A stretch of DNA of 64,000 bases from Phycomyces blakesleeanus NRRL 1555(-). Its lineage: Eukaryota; Mucoromycota; Mucoromycetes; Mucorales; Phycomycetaceae. The DNA lies in NCBI RefSeq assembly GCF_001638985.1, contig NW_017265154.1:248001-312000 (forward strand). Direction: 5' to 3'. The translations under genes and the position numbers were made by a program. The notes beneath the pieces were generated by a model that did not search any database, was not told the DNA's origin, and saw only the letters and a program-made list of their open reading frames with translations. Shown here piece after piece: positions 47,588 to 58,370 of this stretch (its first letter is position 1; every line of letters starts with the position of its first letter).

Positions 47588-50500
47588 CTAGGCGGTCTTG
47601 AATGTGGCGGGTATTTCGTGAAGTGGGTGATAAGAGGAAGTTTCAGAAGCGTGGCGCTCGTATGCTCTTGTTGGACGTTTGAAAACAAGTGGTTGAGGTG
47701 CAGTCATAATCGACGAGTTAACTGGGAGGGGAGGTATTCCTACAGTGAGAGATTCAAGAGGGTGTGGGGAGGACGGAAAGGCAGGAAGGGCTGGATGTTG
47801 TTTAGCTACAGGAGAACGCCCGATTGTGTGCCTTCCGAGCTCTGATTTCGTAGAAGACTTCTTGCTCTTATTTAGTGAACTAGAAGAGCGTCTGCGGAAT
47901 AGAGTGGCCTTATTGTTTGTTTCAAGTTCGTCAACCAGAGCATCAGAAGATGTCTTGTAAGAATTGGAACACATTGGCCGCTGCCTTTGACCAGCCCTTG
48001 GTTGGTGTTGGTGCTGGTGCTGGTACGACTGTTGCGGTTGCTGGTGCGGTTGTTGTTGAGACTGACCAGAAATTGTGCCAAATCTTTTGGCTGCAGCTGG
48101 AGGCAATAGTGGGTCTGATGATTGAGATGTCTCATTATCATCAGAAGACTGTCTGGTAAGATTGGTGTGGCTAGTTTTCCAGAAATCTTTGCGGAAAATT
48201 GTAGCCAAAGATGGTTGAGAGCTAAAGCTACCTTCTCGATGAGGTGGTCCAATTGGTCTGTCACGCTTCTTGAGAGTGTTGGACGACTGCGCTATGGTAC
48301 TGGCTGGTTGCCCTGTCGTAGTTTCTTCAAGGCCGTCCAGCGAGAAATGACGCGGGGATCTCTGTAGACCTCCTTCTGACCCTATTTGGAGATATAGCGA
48401 ACCAGCGTCTGAAATCTTGGGTGCAACGGTATTTGGAACGAGTGGTTCAGCGCTCTTTCGCCCGAATAACCAAAAACCTGATTTTGCCTCCTTTTTGTCC
48501 TGTCGACCTTCATCCAAAGGCCCTACTAGTTTTTGGATACCTGATCCTGGAAGACCTAGTGCTGATCCAGCAACATCATAAGGGTCTATACCGTCCGGTT
48601 GATCTTCCATGCTAATCGGACGACTTTCTCCACTACTCTCTCCACTGGACTGACCAAGCGACAAGCTACCAGAGCTGTTTCGCAGTCCTTCTTGGTTGAC
48701 CCAGCTCGGGCCAGGTGGACACAAGGAATTAGTGACTTGACCTGGTAATAAAGATACCGAGCTATTGATGGATCCCATACATTCTACAGTAGAATTACTG
48801 CGTGTTGTTTTTGGAGGCTCCCGAAGTAAACTGAGCTCATCTACAGTCTTTTCACCAACCCATGATCTTGTTAACTTTTTTTTTTATAAAAAAAAAGTAT
48901 TATTTTGTACATATTAGACAATGAGCTGGTTTGGCTATATATATATATACATTTTAAGATCTCTTACCAAATATTGTGTTACAAGACATTGTTGCATTTC
49001 TATACATACTTCGCCTGCCTCATCATCAGCTGTTGAGAATACGGGGTGCTTTTTCATAGATGATCCACCTCGTAGTGCATGAGACAGCTTATGTCGCCGA
49101 CTCTTGTGGAGATCCTTTACATAGGCAGGTGAAAGAGTTGCCGAGTACAATGGTCGTTTTTGGTAATATTCAAAAATGCCCATGAGTTCATTAACGCGCT
49201 GATCACTCGGGGATGGTAAGACAGCAGGTTTTGTTTGTCGATTATATTGCTGCTGTTGCTGCTGCTGTTGCTGCTGCTGTTGTTGAGGAGGAGACATAGG
49301 CGGCTTAAAAGATGGCCCAAGTCCTGGTTTGGTTTCTTCCGTACCTCTTTTTGATTTTTGAAGGGCGATAAGATAGGTCATGTCGTGGATAAAAATTCCC
49401 AAAAATGGGACTGTTGGATCAGATAGCCAGTCCTTCTTGGAAGACAATACAGATGAGGTGGTTGTAGTGGTTGTAGAAGACGAGGTCTGCTGTTCATGAG
49501 CCGGGCCGAGCTTTTCTCTGTAGCGTTCATAGTTGTTGGCTTCTGACATGAGTTCAGTCAAGGTCTCGAGACGAGAAAGACTCTTTTTTGGAACAAAAGC
49601 CCATGTGCGCTTGAGGCGTTGAATAGGAGGCGTGCCGAGTGCAGAAATGATGGCCTTTAGGGTCTGGTAGTTCTTAAGCTCATGGCATTTAAAAGCAACT
49701 TTGATCCAATGATTGACGTGTTGTGCTCTACCTGATGCTTCCTGCTGCAGCAGAATAGCATGCTCGATGACTCTGGTAAGGTAATTAAAGAAATCGGTAG
49801 AGGCAACGATTGCAGAATGAGGTGTTTTTGCTGAGTGAGAGAGAAGGGCGTTTGATGGTATATTCCGGAATATGGCCGAGTCTATGAGCGTCAATTGGTA
49901 GGCGATGAGGACGGGCGGAAACTGCAGGATGGTCGGCACAGCGGTGGCGGAGATGTGTATACTGTGAACTCGGTTGAGGGTAGACTTGGCGTCGGCAATG
50001 GTGATGGCTAGTTGATGTGGGCGATTGTTGTCTGCATCTTTTGTTTTCGGCTTTAATTTGATCTCTCGAAGAGTGCTTTCTAGGTCATCGAGTTTCTTTT
50101 GTAGAGCCTTGTATACAGAAGACAATGGTGCCTGAGGAATTGCAGGGACTAGGCGGACAGGATGAGCAGTGTTTGTTTGGCCAAGACTGTCACCACTGCT
50201 GGTCTGGACATGAACAAGTTTTCCAGGGTCAATAGCGTCCTGAGTGAGCATCATAATTTCATAATATTCATGAGCAGCCCGACTAGACTCGGATGACATT
50301 GGAGGGGCAACGAGGCCGGCGGTCTTTTTTGAGCCATCAGAGTGAGATGACATGGAGCCAGGGAGAGAGAGGAATGTTTTTACAGCAGTGAGTGGATTAG
50401 CAGATAAGGGAGAAGGTGGAATTGGAATATTTGATGTTGATGAGCGCCTGCAAGTTTGGATCCTCGGTCTCGTTCTCGGGTCCTTTTCTTTGTACACAGC

Positions 50501-51429
50501 AATATCTAAACTGAGTAATAAGATAGACTATTTCTCGAAAAAAAAAAAGAAAAAGAAAAACTAGCAATGCTTGTTTCGACTGCTTACCGTCATATTCTTC
50601 ATCAAGATCCAGATCAAAATCCTCGTCATCTTCATCATCATCAGTTCCACGATCGTCGTCAGATACACCAGTAGTTATAGCGGCCGGTTGTAAACTTCTG
50701 AGTCTTAAGAGTGGGGCTGGTTTTTGGTAACGAGCACGAATTGTTTCGTTCGATGGCTGTTTTGGTCTCACAGGTAGAGGAGGCGCTTTCTCGACATAAG
50801 ATTTTTGTTGAATGGTTTTAGGTTTTGGAGGGAGAGGCGGAGGATTCTTCATCTCAAATGGCTCTTCGACTAGTACTTTCTCGGGGGCACAAATTGGCCT
50901 GGTACGATATGCAATATCTTCTGCGTTCTGGAGACATGTTTTTGCTATAATGAACACTGATGATATATCTGCGGGAGAGTGTAGAGTATCTAAGAAGCCA
51001 ATTGATAAGAGACCGTATCTGTAGACGAGAAACATAAATTTTTTTAAGGGCTGAATAATACTTGCAGTTGTGGTGAAAGGTAATTTTCTGAAGTTCAGTA
51101 ATGACAGCCAGTAGGGCTTTTAGGTTTAACTCATAGGAACTCTAATATAATTAAAAACTGGTTATCATTTTATATATTTATATTTGTATATTTTTGGTTC
51201 TCCTGTTTGCTTGTCAAGAGTTGGTTTGTTTAATTTGGATCTCCCTTCTTCTTTATAGATATTTATATTGGCCATCAACCAATGATATATGTATAGATAT
51301 ATAGCCATATTATGAACCTCGAGACACGCGCTTATTCTAGAATACTTTGAAGAAAAGTTAAATCACCTGTAGATTTCCACAACCGAGACGATCAGCTGCT
51401 TCGCAGAGAATGGAATGAATGCTGTCCAT
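47588..51429 (-). CDS. Ras guanine-nucleotide exchange factor (CDC25-type RasGEF)
   Basis: It would switch on Ras-type GTPases by exchanging GDP for GTP. Exons: 51429-51367, 51141-51062, 51018-50588, 50505-48968 and 48874-47588, totalling 1132 residues. The N-terminal part (about 1-85) is helical (SIHSILCEAADRLGC, FIIAKTCLQNAEDIAYR). Two proline-rich stretches (PPPLPPKPK, APPLPVRPK) look like SH3 ligands, and an acidic run follows. The CDC25 catalytic domain is around residues 400-640: LIAYQLTLIDSAIFRNIPSN, VNHWIKVAFKCHELKNYQT, AIISALGTPPIQRLKRTW and VPFLGIFIHDMTYL. A polyglutamine tract follows the catalytic core. The C-terminal 430 residues are Ser-rich and disordered. No clear REM (RasGEF N) domain is visible. 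It faces the RasGAP gene divergently. Confidence 0.9.
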
Positions 51430-51811
51430 GACCAGTTTTATATTGGCATGTCAAATGGAATGACTAGCAGACAATCTTGATGACAAACAGACAAATAAAA
51501 AAAAGTAAAAGCAAAAGTAAAAGAAAGAGAAAGAGAAAGAGAGAGAGAAGGGTGAGGTGAGACAAGAATAATGATGATGATAATAATAATAATAATAGTA
51601 ATAGTAATATAAAGAGAGATAGAGACGGCTTGAATGTGAAAGGGGTGGGGGTGAGGTTCAGTTCAGTTCAGACTGGAATAGAAGCAATGTAAGATCGTCG
51701 CAAACTAGCAATGATTATGTGCAGCGTCATCCTTGGCAGTCTTTTGCCCATCTCTCTCTTTCTCCCCTCCCTCTTCTAGTTGGGACCCATCTAACACGCC
51801 CCTCCCCCTTT

Positions 51812-51846
51812 ATATTTATATTTATATTTATATTTATATTTATATA
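51812..51846. repeat. TATATT six-base repeat
   Basis: About six units of TTTATA/TATATT in the RasGEF-RasGAP spacer. A second, similar array sits at about 53165-53215. Confidence 0.85.
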
Positions 51847-52408
51847 TGTATGTATATGTGTATGTGTATGTTTTTATGTGTGTGGCCGGATCAGAAACAA
51901 AAGGAGTGTTTTCGTAAGGGGCGTACAAACAAGGGGGATCGGGTCTGTTTGTCTTGTTTGACAATCTCTATTTTAGCATTTAACATTCAATTTGAGATCT
52001 TGTCCACATCAATTCGAGATCCAGAAGGAGCAGCAACTCCACCAGTCATTAGAATTAAGCGATATTTATATATTGAACGATGAAGTTCAAATACAAATAC
52101 AAGTAGTATTTTACATGGCAAACCAATTGTGTTTTTTTTTTAAAAAAAAATTAGCAGTAAGTATACTTGTCTTTAACCTTTTTGTAGTGCGCATATTAAT
52201 ATACCATAAAATCGGGCATCTGTTCGTAAACACATTCTCTTTGGGTAATCCCGCGGCATAGGAAGCAGCCTGAGCCAAAAAATAAATAAATAAATTACCA
52301 TTTCTCTGAGGGCTTGGCTTGTGAGATGACATCAGATAGAATTGAATAACTACGCAGTTCTACAAACCCTTTTACTTCTTCACTTCTTCACTCATTCACT
52401 TACTTACA

Positions 52409-52563
52409 AGCCTAAGCTAGCCTAAGCTAGCCTAAGCTAAGCTAAGCTAGGATAGCCTAAGCTAGGATAGGATAGGTCAAGGCAAGGTAAGGTAAGGCAA
52501 GGCAAGGCAAGGCAAGGCAAGGCAAGGCAAGGCAAGGCAGGGCAGGGCAGGGCAGGGCAGGGC
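52409..52563. repeat. Five-base-period minisatellite with changing unit
   Basis: The block divides exactly into 31 pentamers with no phase slip. It begins with alternating AGCCT and AAGCT, passes through AAGCT, AGGAT and AGGTC, then runs as AAGGC (with two AAGGT) and ends as AGGGC. It lies between the divergent RasGEF and RasGAP genes. Confidence 0.95.
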
Positions 52564-53164
52564 AGCTATGAAAATTTCATCATGCGTTGTCTGTCAAGGG
52601 TTTATTCTCCTTCGCCACTGAAACATGAATATATAAAATATAAAAAAAGGGAATAGAGTATCTGTTTGAACTTTTTGGATCAAATCAATTGAAACCGATA
52701 GTCTTTCAAAAATGACTCTTTTTATGATTAAACCGGCTATGATTCGCATAGTTTACTAAATATTTAGAATACAAAGCCATGACTCCACACACCTTGTTAA
52801 TTACCGCATTACTTCTTCACACTACTATCTGGCATGAGCACAACTTTACATATAAAGGACATTAGCTTGTAAATGTGGAGAATCACCCCCTTTTTTTTAT
52901 GGTATTCATTTATCAAAGTGTTGTTGTTGTATCCTGCGATTCTCGCGTGTCAGTTCTGTAAAGATCTTCAAGGTAGACAATAAAGAGCTTTCTAGTACCA
53001 ATTATAATGTGCATCGTTGTGCATTGACGAAACAAATGTCTACCATGGCCTATCTGCCCGTTGCCTAGTAAACCTACCTTGATCGTCAATCAGATTTCAG
53101 CATATTCCAAAACACTTCAAACCCATGCATTAGAGTCAGTAATGTTCTTTGTCCCCCCCTTTTT

Positions 53165-53215
53165 TTTATATTTATATTTATATTTATATTTATATTTATA
53201 TTTGTATTTATATAT
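53165..53215. repeat. TATTTA six-base repeat
   Basis: About eight units of TATATT/TATTTA ending in a TA run, 500 bases upstream of the RasGAP start. Confidence 0.85.
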
Positions 53216-53714
53216 ATATATCCTATCCATCTTCTGGTAACCTCCTTGGACTTGGCTCTGCTGTTTCCCTTTTATCATTCCACGCACAAGCACTCGCATA
53301 TTGCCTCCCAGATCTTTCTCTTTTTCTTTCTCTCTCTCTTTCTATTTTGCTGTTTTTTTTGCTTCTATCTATCTTTATAACCTTTACTTTCTTTCTTGAA
53401 TAGTTACTTCTTAACCTCTCTAGCTTGATCTGGCCTGACAAGACTTTATCCGACCTAAGCTAGCTAGCTAGATCTGACTTGACTTGATTCGAGAGACCTC
53501 TTGCCAAAGTTAACTTTTTTTTTTGAGGATTAGACCGTTCTACTCGACTCAACATTAGGCACCTATACACGTACACCTTATACACCATTATACCATCACG
53601 CACTTGACAACATCTAAATATCCAAAAACCAGAAAATCAGAAAACCAAACCAAAAAAAAAAGAGAGACCGAGGCTGATATCATCTTCTATCCAATATACA
53701 CCTTTTATACATCA

Positions 53715-56700
53715 ATGCCCTCAGGTATACCCCTGATATCTACTGTCCAGTCTCAGCCTTCTTTACTCGCGCCTTCTGAAGGCCAAGATGTAAATACTCC
53801 ACACACTCCACAAACAACACTTCATCCCAACGAAGCATCCTCTAGTCTCTACTCACCGCGCCCATCTTTTCATTCCACACCAAACACACCCCTCTCGCCC
53901 CTGTTACCTCTACCGACTCCCTCTCGTTCGACCTCCCTTTCTCAACAAACCAAAGACCACCACAACTACTCCAACCCAGAAAACATCTCCATTGATAATC
54001 AAGTACCGATTTCTATGGATCCAAGTAGCCTCGGTGCACTTCCTGTTCAGCACACAACCTGGTGGCAGAGGTTTATTGATGCAGAAGACGTCTGGACAGA
54101 CTCTCCCTCATTCCATCAGCACATTGAACATTTAGAAACAGGTCTCTCAAAGTACATTGCATGGCTAGAGATGATTGAACGATGCCGTCAGCTTGACATT
54201 GGTAGGCACAAGAAAAAGAAAAAGAAAAAGAAGAAAAAGACAAAGACAAAGTTCCCTTTTGTTGTATTCAGTGACCTTTCTTCTTCTTCTTTTTTGATTT
54301 TTTGATTTTTATTTTGATTATTTTTTTACTGCAAATTTACGATTAACTGGTAATTTATTTTTTATTTTATTTTATTTTATTTTATTTTATTTAATTTAAT
54401 TTTTTTAAAAAAAAAAAAAAATCCCTCTATTTTTGGGTGTAATTGTGCCACACATATGCAGTGTACACCCAGTCCGTCAGACAGCTCGCTAGTCACACAA
54501 ATGCTATCCTTTATGGATCTTCGCCTGTTGAAGGTAAAGTTCTGACTGGTGACAGAATCGAGATGCTAACATTAGCGTATCACAACTAAGCTCCTGAGCA
54601 GTGCAAGGTCGCCAAGGAAGTGCATTGGAGTCAAGACGAAGAACTAATTGAAGCTATTCTTTGCAAGTACCAAGCTACACAACCTAAAATAAAATAAAAT
54701 AAAATAAAATAGCACTCTAATTTATGATTTGAATGACTTGTATATTAGCCCCCCTCAAACTACACGCTACTAGTATCACAGAAGCCATTTCAGTAAGCAG
54801 ATTGATTTCATAAGAAATATAATTTGTGCGTGGATGAATGAATGAGAAATCTAATCGACCATTATTCTCGGATCATCCGACTTTAGCGATTTCAAAGTGC
54901 TCTTACGGATGCACGGGAGAAACATGAGCAACATGCTGGTTGCTACTGTGCAGTGCAAAAGGCACGAACACCATCCACTAAGCCTATTCCGTGTGTAAAT
55001 ATCACCCTATCTTTTTTTTTGCACCCCTTAATTATTATTTTATTTTATTTTTCTTATTCGGATTCACGCCCAATTATTTTAGTCATTAAAAAAAAATTGC
55101 ATACATCTTACTGATTACAGGACACGACATCCTCGCTCTACACTGCAAAACGGGTCTTGTGTGAGCTTTCAATGGACTATATAACTATTCTTAATGCGCT
55201 TGTCAAGAAGACCCGTGCATTAGTTAAAGAAAAGGCAAAAAATAATAATAATAATTCGATTCAATCTTTAGCAGTCTTTATTGATATCCATTTTGTTTTA
55301 AATATCTTTAGATCGCAAGTATTCTTCACTGTTTAGAAGACGAAAAAAGAGCAAGTCTCGGTTATTTAAAAGCAGTATTGATTTCACTGGATGAAGCTGA
55401 CGAAGAGGATTTGCTGGTACCAAGTCTGGGTGTCGATCTGACGACGTGCAACATTTCGTCTAGACCAGTCAGTCCAGCAGATTCTTCCTGTTCGAACCAA
55501 GTCTCTATAGAAGATGAAGATGAGGTAAGATAGATATATCGAAGAACTTTCTATTGCTTATACTGGACTTCTATGGATTACTTATTATTATCTATTCTTT
55601 TTTCTCCCATCTTTTATTTCTCTTACTTCCCCCCCCCTTTTTTTTTTCTTCTTCTTCTTCTTTGCACTAGTTTGGAGATCATATGACCTTTTACATACAA
55701 GAGAAACTTGCAATGTATAAAGAAACATTAAAACAGCCCCCTGCAAATGCCGCACATAATACGAACGCAACAACCAGTCGCGCACGGCCCTCCTCACCCT
55801 CCTCACTGATCTCGATCCCATTTCTCAACAAGCCTCGTGTGGTAGTAAGCTGCCAATCTCTTTTTATTTTATGATTTTTATTGGGAAAAAAATAGAAAGG
55901 GAAAAAGATGCTATGGCCTAATAATGACTGGCATGATAACTAAGAGAAAAGAATTTAGCAACGGTACAGTAGTCTAGATTCAATTATCGTCAAACCTCCA
56001 CCATCTACAATCACAATGAGCTGCGGAACAGCCAAAGGGCATTTGTTCTTGAAAAGAAGAAGCTGTGGAAATTCTGCGCCTGTGTGGGCAAGGTAAATCT
56101 TTTTTTTTTTGGTTGATGTCAAAAACGCTTCGAGAATAATTAATGTTTACATATAAAAAAAAACCTAGACTATATTTCTTTATCCAAAAAGATACAGGCC
56201 TTCTAATGCAGCAACCATTGAAGGAGGTGAGTGGGAGTGAGAAGAAAGGGTGGAGGTGGGGGAGGGGGGTTATTTATTAAATAGTCACGCTATAACACCT
56301 TCAGTCTAGGATGCCTTTTCTGTTATCAACCTAAAATATACTACTGTCCGACCAGCAGAAAACGAGAAGAGAGACTATGTGATTCAATTGACTTCGATAT
56401 CTAAAGACATGTAAAAAAAAACAAAAAGCAAAATGATTTTCTCTTTCTTATACACAAAATATACTTCTTCTTTTTTGTTTGTGCCCATTCTTTTGGCTGA
56501 TCCATAATTACAGTGAATTACTCTTGCAACCAGAGACTCTCATGGAGTACACCAGCTGGTTCGGTGCCCTATCTTCATGGTCTGCAGGGAATCTGACAGC
56601 GCCCTTGGAATACAATTCAGCTAAACCGGCCTTAAAGGCACGATGTAGTGCAGTATGTCAAATACAATCTGCATGGACTGTACCAAAAACAAACTGACCC

Positions 56701-58334
56701 TAATCTAGCCTAACTTACCCAAACCTAACCTAACCTAACCTAACCAATCTTTCTTTTATTCTTAAACAGACACCATCTCCACGAGGAAGCAGCAACAATG
56801 GGAGATTATTCTTGACAAAAAGACCAAGTTTCTCTGCAGCCAGTATTATGATGGAGAACACCCTATTCAAATCATCAGAATCGGTAAGATAGAAAGACAC
56901 CTTTTACTCTATTTGTCGTTACAAGATTATAGCCATTCAAACTCACATTGCATTCACTTTGTTCTACTCTCCCTAATTCAATTCAATTCAATTCAATTTC
57001 GAAATAATAATAATAATAATAATGTTTATAACAAAATCTTTATCCGTACCTTTATTGCCATACCAAGTTTAACAGCATTGGTAACAGTAGTATAAGTGGA
57101 AGCAATAGTATAAACACAATCTATACACAAGCAAAGTCATTCCAAGACCCACCTTCTTCATACGATACAGGAAATGTACCTAGAGTTATTCGATCCACCC
57201 CGATATTTATGCGAGGTAAGGCGATTCATTGGCGAGTATAAAATCACCCATTCTCCCTCTCCCTCTTCTTTTTATGTATCTGTTCTTCTTCTCTGCCTGA
57301 TCGCTGAAAAAAAAAGACCAACTTTTATTTTTGGTATAGAGCCCTGTAGTTCGAAAAACTCTGGTAGTTCATCAAATAACAATCCAAAGACAGGCGGATG
57401 GTGTGAGCTCCAGGCTGTTTTGATATCTGATGGTGTTCTTCAAATCAAAAGCAAGGATATAGTAAGCCAAACTAAAAATGATCTTGAACAAAAAAAAATA
57501 TGTATATAAAATAATATGAATTTTGTAGCTAGGAGAAGAAACGTTTAGCCAAAGACACCATCATTCAATTCATCTCGGGTTTATCCAACGGCACCAAATC
57601 TATATTCTGTCTGAAACAGTCTATACCCGATCCAATTGCTTTGCCATCTTTATCTCGCCTCTTGAGATGATACACATTTCAGTCAGCACCCCCCAAGAGC
57701 GAGACCAGTGGATTGTACTCCTCAAATTCTTTTGTGTTCCTGATATAGTCTGTAGTACACGTCCATCGACTGACACACTCGGATCCGCTTCTGCCTCAGC
57801 AATCGCCATGTCGTCCTACACCCACCCTGCCGAAGCATTCTCTCACCGCTATGGGCGTACTCTTTCGATTAGCATACAGGAAGGAAAGAATATTCACATG
57901 AATAGTAAAGGCTTGGAATGCAGCGAGCTGTACTGCGACCTCTTAGTAGACAATGAAAAGAGAGGGGTGACAGGAAAACTCAAAAAGACACCCACTCCAT
58001 TTTGGCGCGAAAACTTTGTATTCACGTAAGAAACAAACAAACAAACAAAGCAATAACTTTATTCATTTCTGTATTACAGAATATAATTTTTCTTTTCTTT
58101 TAATTTTCTTGCAAAACTTTAACCCCTCCTTATATTTTCTTATATAGAGACGTACCTATCATAAGACAAGGTATTACGGTCAACATTATGAGTCGCAACA
58201 GTAAGAACGAACGAGAGACAAGAATAGGTACAATCAAGCAAAGAAAAAAAAATATACTGGAATCTTATGTCTGTCAAGATAAATACTCAAAAATAAAAGA
58301 AAATAAAAAAAAAATAAAAAACTATCAAAATCAT

Positions 58335-58370
<36 letters not shown>

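Larger units (their letters stand above)
51430..53714. other. Divergent RasGEF/RasGAP spacer with many tandem repeats
   Basis: A 2.3 kb shared 5' region. It holds GA- and ATA-rich runs (51500-51610), three GTTCA units near 51657, a TATTTA array (51812-51845), the 155-base five-base-period minisatellite at 52409-52563 and another TATTTA array (53165-53215). A pyrimidine-rich stretch lies at 53300-53400 and probably belongs to the RasGAP promoter. No coding frame is supported. Confidence 0.6.

Noticed and set aside
53604..53714. N-terminal extension of the RasGAP protein
   Set aside because: The extended frame starts at TTG and its residues look like leader DNA. ATG 53715 is used.
56716..56745. 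CCTAA run as an interstitial telomere
   Set aside because: The unit is five bases, not the six-base TTAGGG type, and it lies within an intron like other pentamer repeats here.
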